A stretch of DNA of 64,000 nt from Pyxidicoccus parkwaysis (GCF_017301735.1 NZ_CP071090.1:7678001-7742000), one strand, 5' to 3'; shown: positions 51,276 to 59,331, counted from the first letter of the stretch. Notes: a model not told the origin generated them from the letters alone. Translations and numbers: made by a program.

Positions 51276-52199
51276 CTACGCCCCTGCCCCGGCGCCGAGC
51301 CCCAGCTCGAGCTGGGGGAGTGCCGGGGACACGGGGCGGACCTGCCGGGCCGCCGCGGTACCCGTACGGCGCACGCTCCCCGCGCGGGCAGGTGCAGCGT
51401 CGTTGACGGCGAGCAGCTCGCGCAGGCGGCGCAAGCCCTTGGCGCGCAGCTCGCGGACGCGAGCCTGGGAGAGGTGGAGCTGCACGGCCAGCGTCCTCTC
51501 CGTGGTAGCCCTGCCTTCGGGCTGGCCCACGCCGACCGTGGCGGCGACTGCCAGCCGCTGCAGGCGCGGCAGCGCGTGGAGGGCGGCCATGGCGCGGGCC
51601 TGGAGGGCGGCTCGCTCCGGCCCCTCCGAGGCGGCAGCGAGGCCGAGCAGCTCCTCTACCGGAAGGGTGGCCTGGACAGTGCCGTCGCCCAGCGCGTGCG
51701 CCGTAGCCGCCTCAACGCCCTGGGCGGCGAGCGCGTCCGCCACCGACGTCTGGGCCTGCCGGGCCTCACGCTTCGCGCGGCGCAGGGCCTTGCGCGCATG
51801 GTCGGTAAGGTAGACGGGGCAGCGCTCGCGGGTGGCGGCAAGCACCATGGCCTGCCGCCCCAACGTCATGGCGTAAGCCGGAAATGCGCTGCGGCCCGTG
51901 CCCGCCCGTCCCGGGACGAAGGGCCTCTCGCGCTGGCGCTCCAGCACAGCCACCAGCCCCTCGTGGACGAGGTCCTCGCGCGAGACGGCCCACTCCCGGG
52001 CGACGGCGCGGGCGACGCGCACCAAGTACGGGCGCACCAGGGCGGCGACGCGGGCCTCGGTGCGCCCGTACTCCGGGCTGTTCCGGGGCAGCTCGCGCAG
52101 CAGATGGAGCAACTCCTCCAGCTCCACTTCGGGCGGCACCTGCGCGGTGGCCTTCGGGCGCAGGGCGGGGCGGCTGGGCTTCGGGGCGGCGCACGTCAT
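51276..52199 (-). CDS. Sigma-70-like factor
   Basis: 307 residues. Region 2-like part: YLVRVARAVAREWAVSREDL then VHEGLVAVLERQRERPF and FPAYAMTLGRQAMV. Regions 3-4-like part: LPRLQRLAVAATVGVGQPEG, TLAVQLHLSQARVRELRAKG (helix-turn-helix), LRRLREL. The protein may direct host RNA polymerase to late promoters. It is one of two such genes in the right arm. The start overlaps the RusA stop (ATGA). Confidence 0.75.
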   Translation of the reverse strand: MTCAAPKPSRPALRPKATAQVPPEVELEELLHLLRELPRNSPEYGRTEARVAALVRPYLVRVARAVAREWAVSREDLVHEGLVAVLERQRERPFVPGRAGTGRSAFPAYAMTLGRQAMVLAATRERCPVYLTDHARKALRRAKREARQAQTSVADALAAQGVEAATAHALGDGTVQATLPVEELLGLAAASEGPERAALQARAMAALHALPRLQRLAVAATVGVGQPEGRATTERTLAVQLHLSQARVRELRAKGLRRLRELLAVNDAAPARAGSVRRTGTAAARQVRPVSPALPQLELGLGAGAGA

Positions 52200-52762
52200 G
52201 GGGTGTCCCTCCGCGTGGGCAGACGCAGGCCCGGGGTGACTCGGACATGGCTGCGCCGCCTCTCTGCCCGGTTTCTGTTTCTCGTCAACCGGGCCTTCCG
52301 GGCGCGCTCGGCCCTCGCCTCGCGGTGGGCGTCCGCCTCCTCTCTGGTGGCGAAGCGCTCCGCAGTGGCGTGGAGCTCCACGCGGGGGTGGTCCGCGTCG
52401 TCGTCCCGGTCCGCGTGGATGCGCACCACCTGGTCGTCATCCAGCCAGGCCACGCCGTTGAGGGCGTCGTTGAGCACCTTGAGGGAGTTGTCGAGGTCCC
52501 CCACCCTGCGAGGGCGGTACACGGTGAGGGTGAGGTGGACGCGGCCGAAAAGAGGCTGCACGCGGGCGACGGCGGCGACGCGGGCCACCTGGGACTTGTA
52601 CGCCTTGGCGTCATCCGAGGGCACCAACCCGCGGCCTCGCGCGGGCTTCCAGTACGTGTTGGCGCTGGGGGGGTATGGCAGGACGAGGCGCACCTCGACG
52701 GGAGACGCGGTGCCTCCGGGGGAGGTGGATGCGGGGGCGGGATGAGGGGGCGGGCAGGGCAT
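52196..52762 (-). CDS. rusA: RusA-family Holliday junction resolvase
   Basis: 188 residues. RusA motifs: LPYPPSANTYWKPARGRG, VHLTLTVYRPRRVGDLDNSL with catalytic Asp pair, then KVLNDALNGVAWLDDDQVVR with further Asp. The C-terminal Arg-rich end is longer than usual. The enzyme resolves recombination intermediates, alongside Bet. The 52774-52797 hairpin stands just before its ATG. Confidence 0.9.
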   Translation of the reverse strand: MPCPPPHPAPASTSPGGTASPVEVRLVLPYPPSANTYWKPARGRGLVPSDDAKAYKSQVARVAAVARVQPLFGRVHLTLTVYRPRRVGDLDNSLKVLNDALNGVAWLDDDQVVRIHADRDDDADHPRVELHATAERFATREEADAHREARAERARKARLTRNRNRAERRRSHVRVTPGLRLPTRRDTP

Positions 52763-53183
52763 CGGGGCTCCATGCCCCTGCGCGTGGACGCAGGGGCGCT
52801 ATACTGGCGCTGCCCAGCGGTACTCCCCGTTCCCTGGCCTATACGGGCTCGGCCGTCATCCCCGGCCGGGCCCGTCGTCTATGAAGAGAAGGGGCGCCAG
52901 TACGCCGAAGTGCCGGACGAAGACGCTCGGGCATAGGGCTTTGACTGATTAGGTGCCCGGTCCTCCTAAGACCTTCGCCAACTGCGCGCCCGGTACCGAG
53001 CGCATACTGCGCCGGATTCGCCCGGTTGCTGCAATCAAGACGCACACGTGTCGACCTGAACAGGCATGCAGATTGCGGATCGGCCGAAAATGATAGTTTA
53101 ACAGAGCTACAATCTGCTACCGCCATTAGTTCACGACATCCTCAGAGGCAGATCGCATTCCAGCGCACCCCCTTGAGGGCTCA
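52763..53183. other. Intergenic region between rusA and the cargo genes
   Basis: No gene supported. It contains a hairpin (GCCCCTGCG/CGCAGGGGC, 52774-52797) upstream of rusA, a GCGCCCCTTCT element at 52887-52897 (minus strand), and from about 53000 AT-rich DNA leading into the membrane-protein gene, with a possible -10 TACAAT near 53107. Confidence 0.45.
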
Positions 53184-54167
53184 ATGGCAGAATATGACAC
53201 AGAGACAATTAGGCTGCTAATCTGGATTGCCTCTTTTGCTTTGCTGGTGTTGACCGCGCTGTATTTCTTCATTGGTCGATACTACAAGCCGTCAAACGCA
53301 TATGATATTTCGAATCTACTCATGGGGATATGCGCAAGCCTAATCCCCGTTCCGCTCCTATATCTCCTGACAATCTTCTTCTCAGCAACAATCGGGAGTG
53401 CGCCAGATCCGGTTGATGCCGACTACAGGAGTTGCATTTCATACGCACGAAAGAAGGGGCGCCCATATGTGATTCAATCCGCAACCATGCTGGTTCGGGT
53501 TTCAAATAAAGACGAATCAACAAGGCTGGCTTCTTATCGAATTACCTATGCCCTCCGAGCGCTTCGAACAATCCACGACAATGAAGATACGTTCTGGGAG
53601 GAGTACACTCCGCAAGCTCCGCATGCGAAGGCGACTGCCTGGAGTGGCCCGCTTGATGAACAGCGCTCGGAGGAGAGTTGGGACACATTCAATAGTTATT
53701 CTGTTAGGTTCAAGGCCAACGAAGGCGAGATCAAGACGGTAACCACGGGCATTGAGCAGGAGTATGCACTCCCCAGTGGAACGCGAACTGCTGGAAACGG
53801 GAAAGTTCAACTGCAAGCAGGGGAGGATTACTTTGGATACTTCAACAAAGATGGCGTCGAGGCAGATGCTATATGCGACCTCACCATGGTAATCGAATCA
53901 TCAACACTGCCCATTTCGCCAGCAACGCCAGAGTTGGTTGAAGTGGGCAGGGATAACGACTCTTCGCAGGTAACAAGTCTTAGCGAAAAAACAGGCGCAA
54001 CACCCGGCTCGCAGTATCGACTGGCGTCCGGATCTGTATCCAGAACAAGAGGCGGCTATAGGACAATCTCCGGGCGATGGAAGAATGTCTTCGGGGGACA
54101 GCGGGTTGGATTGATCTACAAATTGGAGCCATCGCAAGACAATGCTAAGAATACTGTGGGTTACTAG
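53184..54167 (+). CDS. Two-helix membrane protein with beta-rich soluble domain, cargo gene 1
   Basis: 327 residues. Two membrane helices at about 8-30 (LLIWIASFALLVLTALYFFI) and 45-70 (LLMGICASLIPVPLLYLLTI) precede a soluble region of about 250 residues with strand pattern (VIQSATMLVRVSNKDESTRL, DYFGYFNKDGVEADAICDLT). No family recognised. GAGGG stands 4 bp before the ATG. It overlaps the ATP-grasp gene by 26 bp. Both are plus-strand inside an otherwise minus-strand arm and clearly AT-richer, so they were acquired together. Confidence 0.75.
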   Translation: MAEYDTETIRLLIWIASFALLVLTALYFFIGRYYKPSNAYDISNLLMGICASLIPVPLLYLLTIFFSATIGSAPDPVDADYRSCISYARKKGRPYVIQSATMLVRVSNKDESTRLASYRITYALRALRTIHDNEDTFWEEYTPQAPHAKATAWSGPLDEQRSEESWDTFNSYSVRFKANEGEIKTVTTGIEQEYALPSGTRTAGNGKVQLQAGEDYFGYFNKDGVEADAICDLTMVIESSTLPISPATPELVEVGRDNDSSQVTSLSEKTGATPGSQYRLASGSVSRTRGGYRTISGRWKNVFGGQRVGLIYKLEPSQDNAKNTVGY

Positions 54168-55116
54168 CGACTGGGGGGTGTTGGAGCATGCCGACGACAC
54201 CTCGCTAAGGCTGATGCAGGCCTCGCTTCCACTCTGCGAGAATTACTGGTGTGAAGCCAAGTCAATCGGATTTATCAGCAACGAAATATCGATCAAGGCG
54301 CATCGTGTTCTCGAAATAAAATCAAGACGCATGGTCGATGATTTCGCATTTGGACCTGCGGCGACGTTCCGCCCGAGAGACTTCACGCACGTCCTGTATC
54401 GCGATGATCCTCCTGTAGATCTGCCCTACATTCAACGACTTCAATTGTTCAACGCGGCGACTGGACACGGTGACCAGCGCGGCACCGAATTCATCAATCC
54501 GGCGGAAATTATTCTTACCTCGACGTCGAAATTGGAAGTGTCACTCATTCCAGGAAATCGCCTTCGCAATGTTGTCTCCTGCGATTGGCGAGAAATCAAA
54601 GATTTCGGCATGGCAATGGGGTCCACCGTCATAAAGCCCATGCATGGCCTTAGAGGCCTTGGTGTTGTACGTATCCACTGGAGGCTGGACCTATTGGACG
54701 TTGTTGAATCTCAAGTTCGAGCGGCGACCCATGATTTCTGCCAACCCATAATTGTCCAAGAGCTTGCTGATGCCCCCTGTGAAGAACTCCGCGTATGGTT
54801 TGTTGACGGCCTGCCTGTCGCGGCAGCCATCAAAAAGCGGAGCGGGAATGGTGCTGCCTTAGAACCGCCCACTCCGAGAGCATTGCTTGAATGCAACGCG
54901 AGTGTGGTGGGCCAACATCTGCGTTCGCGCGGAATTCGCTTTGTTGCCGTTGATTTTATCGGAGACGCCATTGTTGATGTCAACTTTGTGAGCCCTGGCT
55001 TGATTGTTGAGGCCGAGCTGGCTCTTGGTAGGGACATCGCTACGGGGGTGATGGCTGCCTTGATTGGACAGGGCCGCGAGGCCACTGCAAGCCGTCTGTC
55101 CTGCGCTAAAGCCTGA
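54142..55116 (+). CDS. GshB/RimK-like ATP-grasp ligase, cargo gene 2
   Basis: 324 residues. Close to the glutathione synthetase GshB plan: YRDDPPVDLPYIQRLQLFNA, TSTSKLEVSLIPGNRL, GSTVIKPMHGLRGLGVVRIH (ATP-binding loop), VQELADAPCEELRVWFVDGL, and RFVAVDFIGDAIVDVNFVSP (metal site Asp/Asn). The enzyme should join a carboxylate to an amine with ATP. There is no gshA-like partner; instead it is fused by overlap to a membrane protein gene. A role in modifying a peptide, lipid or metabolite for defence is possible but unproven. Confidence 0.85.
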   Translation: MLRILWVTSDWGVLEHADDTSLRLMQASLPLCENYWCEAKSIGFISNEISIKAHRVLEIKSRRMVDDFAFGPAATFRPRDFTHVLYRDDPPVDLPYIQRLQLFNAATGHGDQRGTEFINPAEIILTSTSKLEVSLIPGNRLRNVVSCDWREIKDFGMAMGSTVIKPMHGLRGLGVVRIHWRLDLLDVVESQVRAATHDFCQPIIVQELADAPCEELRVWFVDGLPVAAAIKKRSGNGAALEPPTPRALLECNASVVGQHLRSRGIRFVAVDFIGDAIVDVNFVSPGLIVEAELALGRDIATGVMAALIGQGREATASRLSCAKA

Positions 55117-55239
55117 TTTGCAATGCGGCGACGGCGCAAGCCAATGTAGCAATGGCAGCCGTCACCCCATCGTCTGCAAGCCCGTATTCTGATTGGCCCG
55201 GGGGCACGTCGTTCGGGCCCCTTCGAGTGACGCAGGCGT

Positions 55240-56517
55240 TCATGTGGAGGCTTCCTCGTCTTCAGGGACGGCGAGGCGGATGCCGGCGTGGCCGAGTTGC
55301 GCGGCGTAAGCGTCGAGAAGCGCGCGGCAGGTTTCCTCCACCCAGTCTCTCGCAAATCTGTCACGCAGGGCCACCACCACACACCCGTCCTCCACGGCTA
55401 CAGGTCGCGCGTGCTGAAGTTGCTCGGCGACGTAGCGCCTTCCGTCGCTTCGTAGGGCGGCCAGCACCTGCGCCCACGCGCGTGCAGCCTCTGTCCCCTC
55501 GGGCACTCCCTCCAGGCACATGGCCGCGCCCGGCTCCTCGGGCGAAGGTGCCGCTTCGGGCTCAGGGTCCAGGCTCCACGCACCGCTGAGTAGTTTCTCG
55601 GCCACCTCGTACCCGTCCGACGTCCGGCCGCGCAGCACACGCACGACGTTGGCGCGCACGCGACTCTTCAGCTCGCCGCGGCACACCGGGGAGCGCGGCA
55701 CCAGGGAGAAAATGCGGCGCCACTCCTCGAGCGGACGAGCTTCCAGCGCGGCGAGGGCGTCCGCCAGCAGTTCCTTCGAGGTGCGTTCTCCCCATGCCGG
55801 GAAGTCGTGCGCGGCCACCAGCTCATTCCACGCCTCGCGGAGTGCGCGCACGTCGGGCGGGAGGGTGGCCGGAGTGCGGTGCTCGCGCAGCCCGTCACGC
55901 TGGACGTCACGCACACCGCGCGCGGCCACCGTGACAACCGCCAGCGCGCCCCTCTTCTCCGAGGCAGAGGGAGGGGGAGGAGGGGGAGAAAATGGCTTCG
56001 GTGTCACGCTGGTCTGCGCGACGTCACGCTGAGCGTCACGCAGGCGCTGCACCTGCTTGCGCAGCCTCGCAGCCTCGCGCTTTCGCTTCGCTTTTTCCTC
56101 CTCTCCTTTCCTCTCCTCCTCCTGTGTCACGCTGGACGTCACACTGCCGGGCCGCGCGTCACGCTGGACCTGCCCGACGGGGGGCGCCTGGGTGACGGCC
56201 TGGGCAAGAGCTGCCAGTGCCTGAGCCTGGAGGTGGGCCAACTCCTCTGCGCGCTGGGCCCGGGCTTCGGCACGCGCCAGGGCTTCGAGAAGCTCCTCCA
56301 CCTGAGCGCGCGAGCACGTGCAGGGCTGGGCAGGGGCAGTCCATCCCGAGCGCGCCTCGCGCAGGCGTTGAGAGGCCTCGACGCCCTGGGGAGAGGGCAG
56401 CACCTGGGCGGCCAGCGCCTCGGGCACCACCTGTCCGGAGCGCAGGCGCACATACCCGGGCGGCACGTCGTCAGGGCTCTCGGTGGGTGCCGCGTCCTCG
56501 CGGCGCGCGCACGTCAT
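55240..56517 (-). CDS. Phage replication protein with DnaA-N-like C-terminal domain
   Basis: 425 residues from ATG 56517, overlapping the upstream stop (ATGA). The N-terminal part has a coiled coil rich in Ala/Arg/Glu (EELLEALARAEARAQRAEEL). The middle is basic and contains the iteron-coded residues. A helical winged-helix-like part follows (LREAWNELVAAHDFPAWGER, RPLEEWRRIFSLVPRSP). The last 85 residues (WAQVLAALRSDGRRYVAEQL, DGCVVVALRDRFARDWVEET) resemble DnaA domain I. Probable origin-binding initiator; eight copies of a CAGCGTGAC-like repeat lie within the gene. Confidence 0.7.
   Translation of the reverse strand: MTCARREDAAPTESPDDVPPGYVRLRSGQVVPEALAAQVLPSPQGVEASQRLREARSGWTAPAQPCTCSRAQVEELLEALARAEARAQRAEELAHLQAQALAALAQAVTQAPPVGQVQRDARPGSVTSSVTQEEERKGEEEKAKRKREAARLRKQVQRLRDAQRDVAQTSVTPKPFSPPPPPPSASEKRGALAVVTVAARGVRDVQRDGLREHRTPATLPPDVRALREAWNELVAAHDFPAWGERTSKELLADALAALEARPLEEWRRIFSLVPRSPVCRGELKSRVRANVVRVLRGRTSDGYEVAEKLLSGAWSLDPEPEAAPSPEEPGAAMCLEGVPEGTEAARAWAQVLAALRSDGRRYVAEQLQHARPVAVEDGCVVVALRDRFARDWVEETCRALLDAYAAQLGHAGIRLAVPEDEEAST
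55894..56166 (-). repeat. Iteron cluster, candidate replication origin inside the initiator gene
   Basis: Eight copies of a 9-bp element, consensus CAGCGTGAC on the minus strand, at 55894, 55906, 56003, 56023, 56035, 56126, 56138 and 56158 (lowest base). Five are exact. They are read in two protein frames (QRD-like and SVT-like), so the DNA rather than the protein is conserved. A purine-rich, A-rich tract lies between the repeats on the minus strand (56083-56123). Confidence 0.7.
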
Positions 56518-56750
56518 GGTGCATCCTCTCGAGTGTCGGACTCGGTGGTTTCGGGCTCGCGCTCGTAGATTCCCCCGGGCAGGCGGCGCCACGTGGCCCG
56601 GTACCCGGGGATGGCCACTTCCACGCGCAGCGGCCGGCTGGCGGTGCCGTCCAGCACGCGGAAGCCAAACCGGCACATCAGGTGGTGCAGCTCGCACGTG
56701 GCACGGCCCGGGCCGCCTCTCTCCTGCTGCTTGTCCTCGGGGCAGCTCAC
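56514..56750 (-). CDS. Small right-arm phage protein
   Basis: 78 residues from GTG 56750, overlapping the previous stop (GTGA). MSCPEDKQQERGGPGRATCE then CRFGFRVLDGTASRPLRVEV and an acidic end. Possible small metal-binding protein. Coupled to the replication gene after it. Confidence 0.55.
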   Translation of the reverse strand: MSCPEDKQQERGGPGRATCELHHLMCRFGFRVLDGTASRPLRVEVAIPGYRATWRRLPGGIYEREPETTESDTREDAP

Positions 56751-57397
56751 GGGCGGACCTCCTGCACGCAGGTGTGCGGCGGGCATGCCGGGTTGAGGCA
56801 CCGCCACGCGCGGCACGCTGGGCACGGCGTCATCGCGCGCCCGCAGTTGCACTTGCGCAGCACGCGCTCACGGAGCCCCGGGGGCGCTGCTGCGCGGAGG
56901 GCGCGCGCCGCGCGCTCCTCGTAGTCCTGCAAGCGCGCGGCGTCGGCCTGGCGCTCCGCGGAGTAGGCCGCGCGCACCGCGGCGAGCACGTCCTCCGGCA
57001 GCGTCCAATACGTGGACGCGGAGTCCAATGGGCAGGCCACCGGCTCCGGCAGCGGCACCACGTCCGCCAGCCACAGCCCCACTGGGCCCGCGTACCAGGG
57101 CGAGGCGCGCGGGCTGTCCGGGTACGTGGACACCACCTCCAGCCGCCCCACTGCCACCACGGCGCACGTGGGCAGCTCGGCGGCCGGCGGCACGCCAACG
57201 CCGCACCAGTCCTCCATCCACTCGGCGATGGCTGACTCGTGCTCGGCGCCCGCGCACACGGCCACGTAGCCGCCCCGAGCCGCGTCAGGCGGAGGCGCCG
57301 CCACGTTGAGGACGGCGGTATTGCGCACCGCCACTGCCCACGCCCACTCCGGCGGCACGGCGACGGCGAGGAGGGGCGCTCGGCCAGAGCACGTCAT
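56747..57397 (-). CDS. ASCH/PUA-like protein with Cys-rich end
   Basis: 216 residues. The first 120 residues resemble an ASCH domain: VPPEWAWAVAVRNTAVLNVA, GGYVAVCAGAEH, VGLWLADVVPLPEPV. ASCH domains are RNA- or modified-base-binding. The C-terminal part has helices and a zinc-ribbon-like cluster (CNCGRAMTPCPACRAWRCLN). ATG overlaps the preceding stop (ATGA). Assignment is tentative. Confidence 0.5.
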   Translation of the reverse strand: MTCSGRAPLLAVAVPPEWAWAVAVRNTAVLNVAAPPPDAARGGYVAVCAGAEHESAIAEWMEDWCGVGVPPAAELPTCAVVAVGRLEVVSTYPDSPRASPWYAGPVGLWLADVVPLPEPVACPLDSASTYWTLPEDVLAAVRAAYSAERQADAARLQDYEERAARALRAAAPPGLRERVLRKCNCGRAMTPCPACRAWRCLNPACPPHTCVQEVRP

Positions 57398-57585
57398 GGG
57401 CGGCGGCTCCGGCCTGGGGTGAGGAAGGCCACGGCAGCGAGCACCGCGGCGATGAAGGTGACGACGGCGCCGGCCGCGAGCGCGGCGGCATGAGGCATGT
57501 GAGGCTCGACGCGGGCGGCGCGAATGCCGGTGTACGTGCAGAGCATGGCCACCACGACGAAGCGTGCTGGGGTGTCACGCGGCAT
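57394..57585 (-). CDS. Small membrane protein
   Basis: 63 residues with two hydrophobic segments (ARFVVVAMLCTYTG and AAALAAGAVVTFIAAVLAAV), the second clearly membrane-spanning. It overlaps both neighbours (11 and 4 bp). Unknown role. Confidence 0.55.
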   Translation of the reverse strand: MPRDTPARFVVVAMLCTYTGIRAARVEPHMPHAAALAAGAVVTFIAAVLAAVAFLTPGRSRRP

Positions 57586-57904
57586 GGGCGCCCTCCTCCA
57601 CCGCAGCGAGCAGCCCGGCCTTCGCGTGCTGGTGCAGCTCCGCCTCGCGGTCGCGCAGCGCCTGCATCAGGTCCACGCAGCGCGGGTCCTCGCACGTCTC
57701 CACGGGAAGCCCACGCACCTCCTTCGTCTGCTGGCCCTTGGTGCGCGGCGCCCAGCACACGGCACAGCCGCCGGGCTCCATCAGCTCGGCTTCGCGGCGC
57801 AGTCGCACCCGCAGCAGGCCCACCTGCTTCAGCGGCGTGGTGCTCACTAGGTGGGCCACGGCCGTCCTGCGCATGGACGGCGTGGTCAGAAAGGAGAAGC
57901 TCAC
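57575..57904 (-). CDS. Small right-arm protein with Cys pairs
   Basis: 109 residues from GTG 57904, coupled to the winged-helix gene (GTGA). GGCAVCWAPRTKGQQTKEV then CEDPRCVDLMQALRDREAEL: two CxxC-like pairs (CAVC, CEDPRC) suggest zinc binding. Function unknown. Confidence 0.55.
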   Translation of the reverse strand: MSFSFLTTPSMRRTAVAHLVSTTPLKQVGLLRVRLRREAELMEPGGCAVCWAPRTKGQQTKEVRGLPVETCEDPRCVDLMQALRDREAELHQHAKAGLLAAVEEGAHAA

Positions 57905-58212
57905 GGCGAGCCTCCTTCTGGGGCCGTGGACGGCGTGGTGATGCCCAGCCACCGCAGGCCCTCCGCCGTAGCGCGTGCGGTGCGAGCCTTGCCCCGCTCG
58001 CGCTCCAGCAGGCCTCGTGCCTCCAGCCCCTGGTAGAACTCCTGCACGGCCTGGAGGCTGTTGGGGCTGAGCCCGAGCTGGCTGAGGAGCTCGCGCGCGG
58101 TGGGCGCACAGCCACGATTGGTGCGGTGCCGCTCGATGAGCCGCAGCACCTGGAGCTGCCTGTCGGTGGGAGGCAGCGTCGTCTTCCGCTGCCGGGGCTC
58201 GGGGCAGCTCAT
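57901..58212 (-). CDS. LexA-like winged-helix DNA-binding protein
   Basis: 103 residues from ATG 58212 (overlap ATGA). PPTDRQLQVLRLIERHRTNR then GCAPTARELLSQLGLSPNSL and QEFYQGLEARGLLERERGKA follow the LexA DNA-binding domain pattern. The LexA peptidase domain is absent, so it is a free DNA-binding module. It could regulate the right arm. Confidence 0.7.
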   Translation of the reverse strand: MSCPEPRQRKTTLPPTDRQLQVLRLIERHRTNRGCAPTARELLSQLGLSPNSLQAVQEFYQGLEARGLLERERGKARTARATAEGLRWLGITTPSTAPEGGSP

Positions 58213-58823
58213 GACGCGCTCCTTTCCCAAGCGGGATTCAGGGCCGCGCGCCAGCGGAGGACTGCCTCATCGGCCTTCACGAGGATTTGACGCACGTTCT
58301 CCCGCGTGCAGCCAAATTGCTGGCCGATGTTCTCCAGCGTCTCCCCGTCGAGGTGCATCAAGTAGGCACGCACCGCGCGCTCTCGTGTGTGCGGCTTCGT
58401 GTCGGGCCGCATGTGCGCGCAGAGCCACTCGCCGATGGAGGCGCGCAGCCGATGGGCCTCCACCATCCGCTCTTGCGTGGGCGGGACAGCGACGTTGAGC
58501 GCGTCGTCGAGCGGCACCTCCTGACGCGGGACGGGCCTGCCGTCCTCGGCACTGGCGACGCCCGTCAGAATCAGCCAGCCCCTCGCGACGTCGCGCCGGA
58601 CGGGCCTACTCGCGTACGTCTTGAACGACGCGCCACCGTCCGGACGCCAGTGCTGAGCCGCGTAGAGGGCACCCAACCAGCCGTAGCTGGCGAGGTCATC
58701 CTCGAAGCCGCGCGCGGCGGGGTTCCGCCGGACGAAGCGATGCACGGCCCACCACACGAGCCGGTGGGCCTGGGGAACGAGCTGCTGCTCGGCAGCGGTG
58801 AGCGGGCGCTGGAGGCTTCTCAT
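58209..58823 (-). CDS. Phage sigma-70-like factor
   Basis: 204 residues from ATG 58823 (overlap ATGA). Region 2: QAHRLVWWAVHRFVRRNPAA, FEDDLASYGWLGALYAAQHW, GASFKTYASRPVRRDV. Region 4 helix-turn-helix: RERAVRAYLMHLDGETLENI then GQQFGCTRENVRQILVKADE. Region 3 is short. Probably recruits host RNA polymerase to phage promoters. Second sigma-like gene besides that at 51276. Confidence 0.85.
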   Translation of the reverse strand: MRSLQRPLTAAEQQLVPQAHRLVWWAVHRFVRRNPAARGFEDDLASYGWLGALYAAQHWRPDGGASFKTYASRPVRRDVARGWLILTGVASAEDGRPVPRQEVPLDDALNVAVPPTQERMVEAHRLRASIGEWLCAHMRPDTKPHTRERAVRAYLMHLDGETLENIGQQFGCTRENVRQILVKADEAVLRWRAALNPAWERSAS

Positions 58824-59044
58824 GGCGCGCGCCTCCGCACGGACGCACGGCCCACGCTGCGCGGGTAGCGCGCGGCGCGCTCGCGACGGAGCATCTCCTG
58901 GGTGAGCGCCAGCGCCGCGTCCTCCTCCGCCTCCTGCCAGGTGGCCGCGTGCGACTCCACCTCCAGACCCACCGCGCGCAGCGTGCACATATGCCCGAGG
59001 GGACCGCGCTCGCTGATGCTCGAGAAGTTGCCCCGGCAGCTCAC
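58820..59044 (-). CDS. Small right-arm protein
   Basis: 74 residues from GTG 59044 (GTGA overlap). MSCRGNFSSISERGPLGHMC, then an amphipathic helix EEAEEDAALALTQEMLRRER-like region. No family recognised. Start and end both coupled to neighbours. Confidence 0.55.
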   Translation of the reverse strand: MSCRGNFSSISERGPLGHMCTLRAVGLEVESHAATWQEAEEDAALALTQEMLRRERAARYPRSVGRASVRRRAP

Positions 59045-59331
59045 AGGGCACCTCCCGGGCGGCGCAGTGCCCGGCTCAGCCGCGCAGTCCCCAAGAGGGC
59101 GGACCGGCAGTCAGCGGCAGAGAAGCGGACCATCCCCACGCCGCCAAGCCCCGCCGTGAGGCGCAAGCGCAGAATCTGTGGGAGGCGCTTCGTTGTCGCG
59201 GCGAGCACGTCCCGGCAGTCGGCCGGGTCGAGGAGCACGGCACGGCGCTCGGAGGCCCCAATCAGAAGGGTGGCATGGAGCACCGGGCCCAAGCAGCGGC
59301 CCGACTTCACCGCGTGAGGAGCCCGATTCAC
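59041..59331 (-). CDS. First right-arm gene, coupled to intP in the circular phage
   Basis: 96 residues from GTG 59331. MNRAPHAVKSGRCLGPVLHA then LLIGASERRAVLLDPADCRD and LPQILRLRLTAGLGGVGMVR. Alpha/beta pattern, no family recognised. The GTG overlaps the intP stop (GTGA at 59328-59331), and GGGGAGGTG precedes it. In the prophage nothing upstream but host tRNA genes lies on this strand. Confidence 0.6.
   Translation of the reverse strand: MNRAPHAVKSGRCLGPVLHATLLIGASERRAVLLDPADCRDVLAATTKRLPQILRLRLTAGLGGVGMVRFSAADCRSALLGTARLSRALRRPGGAL

Noticed and set aside
52771-52936. Plus-strand frame MPLRVDAGALYWRCPAV upstream of the cargo pair
   Set aside because: It spans the rusA hairpin and the GCGCCCCTTCT element and has no ribosome site.
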